Shown in pieces: positions 34,806 through 43,371 of a stretch of DNA of 62,981 bases; the stretch's first letter is position 1; each line of letters begins with the position of its first letter. Made by a program: the position numbers and the translations under genes. This DNA is from Fimenecus sp045613065 (lineage in GTDB: Bacteria > Bacillota > Clostridia > Oscillospirales > Acutalibacteraceae), in the NCBI GenBank assembly GCA_045613065.1, contig JAZLAH010000009.1, positions 1-62,981 on the forward strand, given 5' to 3'. Below the pieces are notes generated by a model, which had not been told where the DNA came from, did not search any database, and worked only from the letters and a program-made list of their open reading frames with translations.

Positions 34806-35481
34806 ATCGGTTGATTTTATTGATAAGTCGATTTTTAACTATCTTGGTGAAGAAGATTATGCAACATTTATTGCTTTGACAGGACTTTGTGATGGAATAA
34901 GGCTTAATGATGGGGTTGTATGGGTTCAGTACAATGATGAAAATAATATTACAGCCGTTGTTGCGACTAGCAAAAATGGTAAAAGCCTTGTTTTTGCAGA
35001 TGAAAAAAGTGACCAAGAGGAACTAGAATTTATTGCCGATAAAAATGATGACTTAAGAACAGATAAAAAATATCTATTGAGAAAATCTGTGAATTGTGAG
35101 AGTCCTGAAAAGGGAATAGACAGAGCAGATTATATGAAAATTAAAAGCCTTAACAATGAAGATAAGGATAAGCATAATGATATTGTAGCGTTTAAATCCT
35201 TGCTTAATAGTATGGGAAAGTGTGAAGGTGCAATAATCAGTAATGATAATGAGATTTTAAGTGGTGGATTTATAACTTTTAGTCAAAAAATATCTCTGAT
35301 TACGGATATCTACACAAATGATAAATACAGAAATCAGGGCTATGGAAAAAAGATAGTTGAAAAATTACTAAACCTCTCAAAAAATGAAAATGTGTACCTT
35401 GTATCAAAGGAACATAATTTGGAATTTTATAAAAAATGCGGTTTTGAAATCGTAAAAGAAATATATGATTATAAAGGATAG
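34798..35481 (+). CDS. GNAT-family N-acetyltransferase
   Basis: Protein of 227 residues starting at ATG 34798, which overlaps the previous stop and has GAGGAG about seven bases upstream. The C-terminal half has the GNAT acetyl-CoA motif TDIYTNDKYRNQGYGKKIVEKLL (pattern R-x-x-G-x-G/A) near residues 165-187. A VYLVSKEHNLEFYKKCGFE end (motif B) follows. The N-terminal about 100 residues resemble the extra domain in two-domain GNAT proteins. Substrate unknown. Confidence 0.82.
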   Translation: MVKSVDFIDKSIFNYLGEEDYATFIALTGLCDGIRLNDGVVWVQYNDENNITAVVATSKNGKSLVFADEKSDQEELEFIADKNDDLRTDKKYLLRKSVNCESPEKGIDRADYMKIKSLNNEDKDKHNDIVAFKSLLNSMGKCEGAIISNDNEILSGGFITFSQKISLITDIYTNDKYRNQGYGKKIVEKLLNLSKNENVYLVSKEHNLEFYKKCGFEIVKEIYDYKG

Positions 35482-35487
35482 TTTAAA

Positions 35488-36759
35488 ATGTTTTTTGAAA
35501 TCAGTGAAAGAGTAAAAGAACTTTCTGCAACTGCCCTTAAAAAGGCAGAAACAGTTTTTGGAAAAATTGATGAAATGACAGAATATAACCAACAGAAGGT
35601 TTTGTCTGCATTTATTAGAAATCGTGTTGACGAAACAGATTTCAACAATTCAACAGGTTATGGCTATGGTGATAAAGGCAGAGAAAAGCTTGATGTGTTA
35701 ACTGCTGATATCTTTGGTGCAGAAAGTGCAATAATCCGTGCAGGTGCATTGGCAAGTGGTACTCACACTCTTGCTGTTTGCCTTTATGGAATTTTGCGTC
35801 CAAATGACACTATGCTTTGTGTTACAGGTGCTCCTTATGATACACTTCATTCAACAATCGGATTGGGTGGCAAAAATATGGGTGATGGCACTCTTGCTGA
35901 TTTTGGTGTTCATTATCAACAGATTGATTTGACAGAGGACGATAAGATTGACTATGATGCAATTGAGATGGTTGCAAAAGATAAAGATGTAAGAATGGTA
36001 TATATTCAGCGTTCTCGTGGTTATTCACTTCGTCACACAATTTCAATTGCAGAAATTGAAAAGGTTTGTGAAATTGTACATAGAGTGAATAAAAGAGCTG
36101 TTGTTATGGTTGATAACTGCTATGGTGAGTTTACAGAAAAGCTTGAGCCAACTGAGGTTGGTGCTGACCTTATGGCCGGTTCACTTATTAAGAATGCGGG
36201 TGGCGGAATTGCTGCCTGTGGTGGATATATTGCGGGTCGTAAGGATTTGGTTGAGCTTTGCGGATATCGTCTTACAACTCCTGGACTCGGTACAGAGGTT
36301 GGTGCAACACTTGGACAGAACAGAAGTCTGTTTATGGGACTTTTCCATGCACCTCATGTTGTTGGTGAAGCACTTAAGACTGCAGTTTTTGCTGCATCTG
36401 TGTTTACAGAGCTTGGATTTGAGGTTACACCGACTGTGGAAGAAGATAGACACGATATTATTCAGGCAATTTGTCTTGAAAATTCAGAAAATCTTATTGC
36501 ATTCTGTCAGGGACTTCAGAAAGGTGCTCCTGTTGACTCTTATGTAACTCCTGAACCTTGGGATATGCCTGGATACGACAATCAGGTTATTATGTCAGCT
36601 GGTGCATTTACATCGGGTTCATCAATCGAGCTTTCTGCTGATGCTCCACTTCGAGAGCCATATGCTGTGTGGATGCAGGGTGGTCTTAATTTCCATAGTG
36701 GTAAAATCGGCGTTATGCTTGCAACAGAAGAAATGCTGAAAAGAGGTCTTATAAAATGA
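35488..36759 (+). CDS. Methionine gamma-lyase-like PLP enzyme (aluminium-resistance family)
   Basis: Fold-type I pyridoxal-phosphate protein of 423 residues, family once named aluminium-resistance protein. The PLP Lys lies in LMAGSLIKNAGGGIAACGGYIAG near residues 229-248. VMVDNCYGEFTE near 205 supplies the Asp that contacts the cofactor ring, and FGAESAIIRAGALASGTH near 73 is the family phosphate-binding region. Related proteins act on methionine or cystathionine-like substrates; the true substrate is not established. The phosphomutase gene overlaps its stop (ATGA). Confidence 0.88.
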   Translation: MFFEISERVKELSATALKKAETVFGKIDEMTEYNQQKVLSAFIRNRVDETDFNNSTGYGYGDKGREKLDVLTADIFGAESAIIRAGALASGTHTLAVCLYGILRPNDTMLCVTGAPYDTLHSTIGLGGKNMGDGTLADFGVHYQQIDLTEDDKIDYDAIEMVAKDKDVRMVYIQRSRGYSLRHTISIAEIEKVCEIVHRVNKRAVVMVDNCYGEFTEKLEPTEVGADLMAGSLIKNAGGGIAACGGYIAGRKDLVELCGYRLTTPGLGTEVGATLGQNRSLFMGLFHAPHVVGEALKTAVFAASVFTELGFEVTPTVEEDRHDIIQAICLENSENLIAFCQGLQKGAPVDSYVTPEPWDMPGYDNQVIMSAGAFTSGSSIELSADAPLREPYAVWMQGGLNFHSGKIGVMLATEEMLKRGLIK

Positions 36760-38276
36760 AACTTATGCACTTGAAGAGTGGTACTGATGTTCGTGGTGTT
36801 GCAGTTGCAACCGAAAAGTACCCTGAAATTCAGTTGACAGATGATGTTGTAAAGTTCATTTCAACTGCTTTCATCAGTTTTCTCAGTAAAAAAACAGGAA
36901 AAAATTATAATGATTTGACAGTTTCTGTGGGTCACGATTCACGTGTCTCTGCTGACAGAATCAAAGACGCAGTAATTTCAGTTGTAAGTGGTATGGGTGT
37001 AAATGTGCTTAACTGCTCATATTGTTCAACTCCTGCTATGTTTATGACAACAGTCACAAGAAATTGTGATGGTGCAATCCAGATTACTGCAAGTCATCAT
37101 CCTTTTGACCGTAACGGACTTAAATTCTTTACTCGTGACGGTGGTCTCTCAGGTGAGGAATTAAAAGAGATTCTTAAACTTGCAGAAACAGAATCTTGTG
37201 AAACAGCAGAAAAGTGTGGAAATGTTACCGAAATTGATTATATTTGCGAATATGCGGAAATTCTTCGCAATATGATTAAGCAAGGTGTGAATGCAGAAAA
37301 TTTCGAGAAACCTCTTGAGGGTTTTAAAATTGCAGTTGATGCAGGTAATGGTGTGGGTGGATTTTATGCAACCCAAGTATTGGCTCCATTAGGTGCAGAT
37401 ATTTCTGCAAGTCAGTTTTTAGAGCTGGACGGTATGTTCCCTAATCATATTCCTAATCCTGAAAATAAGGTTGCTATGGAATTTATCCGTAAGGCAACTG
37501 TGGAAAATAATTGCGATTTAGGTGTGATTTTTGATACAGACGTTGACCGTGCATCTTGTGTTGATGAAAAAGGTGAGGAAATCAACAGAAATGCTATTGT
37601 TGCATTGGCTTCCGTAATTGCACTTGAGGGTAATGAGGGTGGCAGTATTGTTACTGACTCTGTTACAAGTGATGGACTTCGTGAGTTTATCGAGGATACA
37701 CTTGGTGGTAAGCATATCCGATTCAAACGAGGATATAAAAATGTAATTGACGAGGCAATCCGTCGTACAAATCTTGGTGAAAACACACCTCTTGCTATTG
37801 AAACATCAGGGCACGCTGCATTTAAAGAGAATTATTATCTTGATGATGGTGCATACCTTGTTACAAAAATTATAATTAAGGCTGCTGTGCTTAGAAAAGA
37901 AAATAAGAAAATCGGTGATTGTATTTCATCACTTAAAAAGCCTCTTGAAGAAAAAGAACTCCGTTTTAATATTACAGAGGATAATTTCAGAGAAATCGGT
38001 GAAAAGCTTATTGAAGATATAAAGGTTATTGCAGAAAATAATGATGAAATGATTTTAGCACCTGACAATTATGAAGGTGTCAGAGTTTCATTCAAGGATG
38101 AAAAGAGAAACGGATGGTTTTTACTTCGTTTATCAGTCCACGACCCTGTAATGCCTTTCAACACAGAAAGTGACAGTAAAAACGGATGTGTTGAAATCTG
38201 CAGAAGTTTTTATGATTTAGTCAAAGATGTAAAGGACGTTGACTTTACAGCTCTTGAAGAATTTACAAAAATATAA
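36756..38276 (+). CDS. Phosphohexomutase (phosphomannomutase/phosphoglucomutase family)
   Basis: Interconverts hexose 1- and 6-phosphates through a phosphoserine. It has 506 residues. The catalytic Ser is in QITASHHPFDRNGLKFF near residue 111, the Mg-binding loop is DTDVDRAS near 263, the sugar-specificity loop is AIETSGHAAFKENYYLDDGA near 348, and a phosphate-binding region is near 450. Glucose versus mannose preference cannot be told from sequence alone. It closes the 30776-38276 run, in which galK makes a sugar-phosphate role plausible. Confidence 0.9.
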   Translation: MKLMHLKSGTDVRGVAVATEKYPEIQLTDDVVKFISTAFISFLSKKTGKNYNDLTVSVGHDSRVSADRIKDAVISVVSGMGVNVLNCSYCSTPAMFMTTVTRNCDGAIQITASHHPFDRNGLKFFTRDGGLSGEELKEILKLAETESCETAEKCGNVTEIDYICEYAEILRNMIKQGVNAENFEKPLEGFKIAVDAGNGVGGFYATQVLAPLGADISASQFLELDGMFPNHIPNPENKVAMEFIRKATVENNCDLGVIFDTDVDRASCVDEKGEEINRNAIVALASVIALEGNEGGSIVTDSVTSDGLREFIEDTLGGKHIRFKRGYKNVIDEAIRRTNLGENTPLAIETSGHAAFKENYYLDDGAYLVTKIIIKAAVLRKENKKIGDCISSLKKPLEEKELRFNITEDNFREIGEKLIEDIKVIAENNDEMILAPDNYEGVRVSFKDEKRNGWFLLRLSVHDPVMPFNTESDSKNGCVEICRSFYDLVKDVKDVDFTALEEFTKI

Positions 38277-38284
38277 TAAAAGTG

Positions 38285-38313
38285 TTGACAAATCGTGTAA
38301 AAAAACTTACTAT
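38285..38313 (+). promoter_or_regulatory. Promoter of acpP
   Basis: Consensus TTGACA at 38285-38290 and TACTAT at 38308-38313 with a 17-base spacer, 55 bases ahead of acpP. Confidence 0.7.
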
Positions 38314-38367
38314 ATTATGAGAAAAAGATAATGTTTAGTTATCGATAATTTGAATGGAGGTGTGAAT

Positions 38368-38592
38368 ATGGTATTCGAAAAAGTTCGTGCAATTATTTGC
38401 GACCAGCTTGAGATGGAAGAAGATGCTGTTACTTTAGATTCTGTTCTCCTTGAGGACCTTGGTGCTGACAGTATTGACCTTGCGGACCTTGTTATGACTC
38501 TTGAAGATGAGTTCGATTTGGAAATTTCCGATGAGGAGCTTGAAAATATTAGAACTGTTGCTGATATTGTTAAGTTTATCGAAGAAAACTAA
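38368..38592 (+). CDS. acpP: Acyl carrier protein
   Basis: Carrier of acyl chains in fatty acid synthesis. It has 74 residues from the ATG at 38368, which has GGAGGTG upstream; the in-frame ATG at 38350 would place that site inside the gene. The phosphopantetheine attachment Ser is in EDLGADSIDLADLVM near residue 35, with DSI in place of the usual DSL. Acidic helices II and III are conserved. The gene is single, between its own promoter and a terminator, not in a fab cluster. Confidence 0.94.
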   Translation: MVFEKVRAIICDQLEMEEDAVTLDSVLLEDLGADSIDLADLVMTLEDEFDLEISDEELENIRTVADIVKFIEEN

Positions 38593-38619
38593 TTAACAAT
38601 TTTAATTTAGATTATATTA

Positions 38620-38657
38620 ACAGGGACAGAAAAAATTCTTGTCCCTGTATCTTTTAT
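38620..38657 (+). terminator. Terminator of acpP
   Basis: ACAGGGACA / TGTCCCTGT stem with an A-rich loop of about ten bases, followed by a broken T run (ATCTTTT). Confidence 0.8.
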
Positions 38658-38689
38658 GAAATACAAAAACAGAAAGTAAGGAAGAAAAA

Positions 38690-40126
38690 ATGGCTGAACA
38701 AAAAAAGATGGTTGAAGAAATCACCTCAATGGACGTGGATTTTGCCAAATGGTACACCGACGTTGTAAAAAAAGCAGAGTTAGTTGAATATACCAGCGTA
38801 AAAGGTTGTATGGTTATTCGACCTTATGGCTATGCAATCTGGGAAAATATCCAGAAGACACTTGATGGGATGTTTAAGGAAACAGGACATGAAAATGTTT
38901 GTATGCCTATGTTTATCCCTGAAAGTCTTTTGAATAAGGAAAAGGACCACGTTGAAGGTTTTGCTCCTGAGGTTGCTTGGGTAACTCATGGTGGTAGTGA
39001 AAAACTTGAAGAGCGTCTTTGTGTTCGACCTACTTCTGAAACACTTTTCTGTGAGCATTATGCAAATATAATTCAATCTTATCGTGACCTTCCAAAACTC
39101 TATAACCAGTGGGTTTCTGTTGTTCGTTGGGAAAAGACTACAAGACCTTTCCTTCGTACTCGTGAATTCTTATGGCAGGAAGGACACACAATCCATGCAA
39201 CAGCTGAGGAAGCACAGGAAGAAACAATCCAGATGCTTAACGTTTATGCAGATTTCTGTGAGAATTGTCTTGCAATGCCTGTTGTTAAAGGTGTTAAAAC
39301 TGCAAAAGAACGTTTCGCAGGTGCTGAGGATACATATACAATCGAAGCGCTTATGCACGATGGTAAGGCTTTACAGTCTGCAACAAGCCACTATTTTGGT
39401 GATGGTTTTGCAAAAGCATTCGGAATTCAGTTCCAGGATAAGGACAATAAGTTAAAGCATCCATTCCAGACATCATGGGGTTGTACAACTCGTCTTATCG
39501 GTGCTCTTATTATGACTCACGGTGATGATAACGGTCTTGTTTTACCACCAAAAGTTGCTCCAATTCAGATTGTTGTTATTCCTGTTGCAAGTCATAAGCC
39601 TGGTGTTAAAGAAAAGGCAACAGAGGTTTATGAAAACCTTAAGAAGATTTGTAGAGCAAAAATTGACCTTTCAGATAATTCACCTGGTTGGAAATACGCT
39701 GAATATGAAATGAAGGGTGTTCCTCTTAGACTTGAATTAGGTCCTCGTGATATCGAAAACAATCAGTGTGTTGTTGTTCGTCGTGATACAAGAGAAAAGT
39801 ATTTTGTATCTCTCAGTGAATTGGAAACAAAGATTCCTGAACTTTTACAGATGGTTCACGATGGTCTTTACAATGCAGCACTTGAGCGTCGTAATAATAT
39901 GACTTATGTTGCTCATGATATGGATGAAATGGTTGAAACTGCAGAAAACAAGCCAGGATTTATCAAGGCTATGTGGTGTGGTGACCGTGAATGTGAGGAT
40001 GCTCTTAAGGAGCAGGCAGGTGTTACATCTCGTTGTATTCCTTTCGTTCAAGAAAAGGTTGCTGACAAGTGCGTTTGCTGTGGCAAACCTGCAGACAAAA
40101 TGCTCTATTGGGGCAAAGCATATTAA
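38690..40126 (+). CDS. proS: Prolyl-tRNA synthetase (archaeal/eukaryotic-type)
   Basis: Class II synthetase for proline, 478 residues. This is the short type without the insertion (INS) editing domain that lies between motifs 2 and 3 of the longer bacterial form. Motif 2 is in VVRWEKTTRPFLRTREFLWQEGH near residue 143, motif 3 in ALIMTHGDDNGLVLPP near 276. The C-terminus has the extra zinc-like domain with Cys pairs (CGDREC and CVCCGK) and ends in WGKAY as in this type. A terminator follows directly. Confidence 0.95.
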   Translation: MAEQKKMVEEITSMDVDFAKWYTDVVKKAELVEYTSVKGCMVIRPYGYAIWENIQKTLDGMFKETGHENVCMPMFIPESLLNKEKDHVEGFAPEVAWVTHGGSEKLEERLCVRPTSETLFCEHYANIIQSYRDLPKLYNQWVSVVRWEKTTRPFLRTREFLWQEGHTIHATAEEAQEETIQMLNVYADFCENCLAMPVVKGVKTAKERFAGAEDTYTIEALMHDGKALQSATSHYFGDGFAKAFGIQFQDKDNKLKHPFQTSWGCTTRLIGALIMTHGDDNGLVLPPKVAPIQIVVIPVASHKPGVKEKATEVYENLKKICRAKIDLSDNSPGWKYAEYEMKGVPLRLELGPRDIENNQCVVVRRDTREKYFVSLSELETKIPELLQMVHDGLYNAALERRNNMTYVAHDMDEMVETAENKPGFIKAMWCGDRECEDALKEQAGVTSRCIPFVQEKVADKCVCCGKPADKMLYWGKAY

Positions 40127-40137
40127 TAGTAAATATT

Positions 40138-40167
40138 CAAGGCGAGGTTTTCCTCGCCTTTTTATTT
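40138..40167 (+). terminator. Terminator of proS
   Basis: AAGGCGAGG / CCTCGCCTT stem with a TTTT loop and a T run. Confidence 0.9.
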
Positions 40168-40233
40168 TGTAATATTGAATTGATAACGAATATATGATAA
40201 AATATTATGATAAATATGATTGGAGGAGTATGC

Positions 40234-40842
40234 GTGAAGATAATTGATATTTCAAGAGAAGTTTTAAGTTGTCCTGTATATCCCGGTGACCCTGTTGCAA
40301 ATCTTGAGAGAGTAAAAAACATCGATGGCGATTGTCAGTATAATCTTAGCAAGATAGATATGTGTCTACATAATGGTACACACATGGATGCACCGTTGCA
40401 TTTCCTACCTGATGGCAGTGACATTACTGAAATTCCTCACGAAGTTTTCTTTGGACCTTGTGTGGTTGTTGAAACAGATACTCCTGTAATTACAGGTGCT
40501 TTTGTGGAAGAATATTTCCCAAGAAATGCGAAAAGAATACTTGTAAAAAGTAATGGAATATCGTTTTTTCACGAATCTGCTGCATCAGCACTAGCAGATT
40601 TAGGCTATATCCTCGTGGGTACTGACGGAATGACCGTTGAACCTGAAGGTTGTGACGGAAGAACACACAGAATGTTTATGATGAATGACATTACACTTCT
40701 TGAAAATCTTGATTTAAGTAATGCTAAGTCAGGTGATTACTTTTTATCAGCAGCACCTCTAAAAATTAGTGGTGCAGAGGCTGCTCCTGTGAGAGCATTT
40801 CTTGTGTCAGACTTCATATTTTGGAGTGGAGACAATAAATAA
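40234..40842 (+). CDS. Cyclase-family metal-dependent hydrolase (kynurenine formamidase-like)
   Basis: Protein of 202 residues. The GTG at 40234 is chosen because GGAGGAG lies seven bases upstream. The metal-binding motif of the cyclase/formamidase family, HxxTHxDxPxHF, is present as HNGTHMDAPLHF near residue 49. VGTDGMTVEP near 131 and LENLDLSNA near 160 are also family-like. The reaction in this organism is unknown; relatives open or form amide and ester bonds. It heads a collinear run that continues to 49635. Confidence 0.88.
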   Translation: MKIIDISREVLSCPVYPGDPVANLERVKNIDGDCQYNLSKIDMCLHNGTHMDAPLHFLPDGSDITEIPHEVFFGPCVVVETDTPVITGAFVEEYFPRNAKRILVKSNGISFFHESAASALADLGYILVGTDGMTVEPEGCDGRTHRMFMMNDITLLENLDLSNAKSGDYFLSAAPLKISGAEAAPVRAFLVSDFIFWSGDNK

Positions 40843-40846
40843 CTAA

Positions 40847-41410
40847 ATGGTGGAAAATGAAATGGTTAAAAAAATACTAAGCCTGTTTTTGACCTTTGCG
40901 AAAATAGGTTCAATAACATTTGGTGGTGGACTCACAATGCTACCACTTCTTACAAGGGAAATTGTACAAAAAAAGAAATGGGCAACAGAGGAAGAATTAC
41001 TTGACTATTATGCTGTTGGACAGTGTACTCCGGGAATTATTGCAGTAAATACAGCAACATTTGTGGGCTATTATCAGGCAGGAGTTTTAGGTGGAATATT
41101 CGCAACTCTTGGAATGGTAACACCATCAATAATAATCATAACAATTGTTGCATCTGTTTTGCAGAATTTTATGGATTATCCCATAGTTGCATCGGCACTT
41201 TCAGGCATTAATGCTGTTGTTTGTGCTTTGTTGTCACATACAGTAATCACACTTGCAAAAAAGAGCCTCGTGAATGTAATTTCCGTTGTGCTTTTTATAA
41301 TCGGACTTGTTGCGTGTTTTGTGTTTGATATAACACCAATTCTTCTTGTTATTTTCGGTGGTATTGTTGGTGTTGTTTGCACTAAAATCAAGGAGGTTAA
41401 AGCAAAATGA
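40847..41410 (+). CDS. Chromate transporter half-size protein, first of a pair
   Basis: Membrane protein of 187 residues with one CHR domain. The family signature FAKIGSITFGGGLTMLPLL is at about residues 15-33 and GQCTPGIIAVNTATFVGYY at about 64-82. The start is uncertain: an ATG at 40862 has GTGGA upstream, while the one at 40847 is longer by five residues. It overlaps its partner by four bases (ATGA). Half-size CHR proteins work as pairs with opposite membrane orientation. Chromate export is the family function, but sulphate or other anions are possible. Confidence 0.88.
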   Translation: MVENEMVKKILSLFLTFAKIGSITFGGGLTMLPLLTREIVQKKKWATEEELLDYYAVGQCTPGIIAVNTATFVGYYQAGVLGGIFATLGMVTPSIIIITIVASVLQNFMDYPIVASALSGINAVVCALLSHTVITLAKKSLVNVISVVLFIIGLVACFVFDITPILLVIFGGIVGVVCTKIKEVKAK

Positions 41411-41979
41411 TGACCTTCTTGTATTTGTTTTTAGAATTCTTTAAAATCGGACTATTTGCAGTTGGTGGTGGTCCTGCTACAATTCCTTTCTTGCAGGATT
41501 TAGCAAGAAGTGATTACGGTTGGTTTAATCCTGAAGAATTAGGTGTTATGGTTGCTGTTGCAGAAAGCACACCGGGACCAATTGGTATTAATATGGCAAC
41601 TTATGCAGGATACAATGCAGGATTTACTGAATTCGGTACAATTGGTGGAATTTTTGGTGGAATGATTGCCACATTGGGTCTTGTAACACCATCGATTATT
41701 GTAATTGTACTTGTTGCAGGTTTCTTAAAAGTATTTAAAGAGAATGAATATGTAAAAGGTGCATTTTCAGGTATCCGTCCCGTGGTTACAGCACTTGTTT
41801 TATTTGCAGTTTTTGGAATTATCAAGCCAATTTTCTATGTAAATGGAGAATTTGCAATTCCTGTAATTTTAATTGCAATAGTGCTTTTTGCACTTATGTT
41901 TATAAAGAGGCTCAAAAAATTACATCCTGCATTCTGGCTTTTAGTAGGTGCACTTGCAGGAATTATTCTTAAATTATAA
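41407..41979 (+). CDS. Chromate transporter half-size protein, second of a pair
   Basis: Partner of the preceding gene, 190 residues, one CHR domain. The FFKIGLFAVGGGPATIPFLQ signature is at about residues 10-29 and ESTPGPIGINMATYAGYN at about 52-69. About five hydrophobic segments follow. It overlaps the upstream half by four bases and is 9 bases ahead of the methyltransferase gene. Confidence 0.9.
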   Translation: MMTFLYLFLEFFKIGLFAVGGGPATIPFLQDLARSDYGWFNPEELGVMVAVAESTPGPIGINMATYAGYNAGFTEFGTIGGIFGGMIATLGLVTPSIIVIVLVAGFLKVFKENEYVKGAFSGIRPVVTALVLFAVFGIIKPIFYVNGEFAIPVILIAIVLFALMFIKRLKKLHPAFWLLVGALAGIILKL

Positions 41980-41988
41980 GGTGAAAGT

Positions 41989-43335
41989 ATGTCTTTACAG
42001 AAAAATCAGGATATACAACTGAATATTGAGGGTTATACTGCTGAGGGAAATGGTGTCGGTCATTATAATGGTCAGGCTGTTTTCGTTTCAGGTGCAGCAA
42101 AAGGTGATACCATAATTGCTCATATTATAAAAGCAAAAAAGACATATGCTATCGGTATCGTGAAGCAGATTGCAACACCGTCAAAAGACAGAGTAAAAGT
42201 GGATTGTGAGCATTTTTGTTCTTGTGGTGGATGTGTTTTCCGTCACATTTCCTATGAAGCTGAAAAAGAGCTTAAAAGACAAAAGGTTGTTGATGCTTTT
42301 AAACGTCTTGCTCATATGGACGTACCTGTAAAGGATATAATCACTTGCGAAACTGAACGATATAGAAACAAGGCTCAGTATCCTGTTGGTTTTGATAAGG
42401 ATATTGTTGCAGGCTTTTATGCACAGAAAAGTCACAGAATAATCAACTCTTCTGACTGTATTCTTCAACCTGAGGCATTTGCAGAAATCGTTGATGTTGT
42501 GAAAGATTGGATGAGAGAATTTGGTGTTACAGCGTATGATTCAATAAATCATACGGGACTTGTCCGTCATATTTACATAAGAAAAGCTTTTGAAACAGGA
42601 CAGATTATGGTGTGTCTTGTAATCAATGGAAACACTTTGCCTTATGCAGACGAACTTTGTGACGATTTGATGAGATTCAAGGATATCAAGAGTATAGTCA
42701 TAAATGAAAATGCAGAAAAGACTAATGTTATACTTGGTAAAAACTGCACAACCATCTGGGGAAGTGATTATATAGAAGATGTTTTGTGTGGTGTGAAAAT
42801 CAGAATTTCACCATTGTCGTTTTATCAGGTTAATCACGATTGTGCTCAGTTGCTTTACGGAAAAGCATTGGAATATGTGGAGACAAGTGGGCACGAAACA
42901 ATTCTTGACCTTTATTGTGGAGCAGGTACAATCGGTCTTTCAATGGCTAAAAATGTTGGAAAAGTAATCGGTGTTGAGATTATTCCTGAAGCTATTGAGG
43001 ATGCAAAAGAAAATGCAAAACGAAATAATATCGAAAATTGTGAATTTTATTGTGGTGATGCAAAAGATGCAGTAAAAATGTTAAGGGATAAACAAATCAC
43101 TCCTGATGCAGTTATTCTCGACCCACCACGAAAAGGTTGCGACAGAGAAGTTTTAGAATGTGTTGCAGAAATGAATCCGAAAAGAATCGTTTATGTTTCT
43201 TGTGATGTGTCAACTCAGGCAAGAGACAGTGCAATATTAAAGGAAATGGGATATGATACAGTTGAGGTTACACCTGTCGATATGTTCCCAAAAACAGCAC
43301 ATGTGGAAAGCGTTGCACTTATAGTGAAACAATGA
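41989..43335 (+). CDS. rlmD: 23S rRNA (uracil-C5)-methyltransferase, RlmD/RumA type
   Basis: SAM-dependent rRNA methyltransferase, 448 residues. An N-terminal TRAM-like domain is followed by a four-Cys Fe-S motif starting CEHFCSCGGC near residue 68. The SAM site is LDLYCGAGTIGLS near 305, the catalytic motif ILDPPRKGCDREV near 375 and the nucleophile Cys in VYVSCDVSTQARD near 403. Several uracil-5 methyltransferases of this family occur in Firmicutes, so the target position (1939 or 747) is assumed. Confidence 0.9.
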   Translation: MSLQKNQDIQLNIEGYTAEGNGVGHYNGQAVFVSGAAKGDTIIAHIIKAKKTYAIGIVKQIATPSKDRVKVDCEHFCSCGGCVFRHISYEAEKELKRQKVVDAFKRLAHMDVPVKDIITCETERYRNKAQYPVGFDKDIVAGFYAQKSHRIINSSDCILQPEAFAEIVDVVKDWMREFGVTAYDSINHTGLVRHIYIRKAFETGQIMVCLVINGNTLPYADELCDDLMRFKDIKSIVINENAEKTNVILGKNCTTIWGSDYIEDVLCGVKIRISPLSFYQVNHDCAQLLYGKALEYVETSGHETILDLYCGAGTIGLSMAKNVGKVIGVEIIPEAIEDAKENAKRNNIENCEFYCGDAKDAVKMLRDKQITPDAVILDPPRKGCDREVLECVAEMNPKRIVYVSCDVSTQARDSAILKEMGYDTVEVTPVDMFPKTAHVESVALIVKQ

Positions 43336-43371
43336 ATTGACCGATGGTCATTATGATAAGGAGGAGTAGAT

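Noticed and set aside
38593..38689. T-box leader ahead of proS
   Set aside because: No T-box sequence or specifier loop is present; the gap holds only the acpP terminator and a ribosome binding site.
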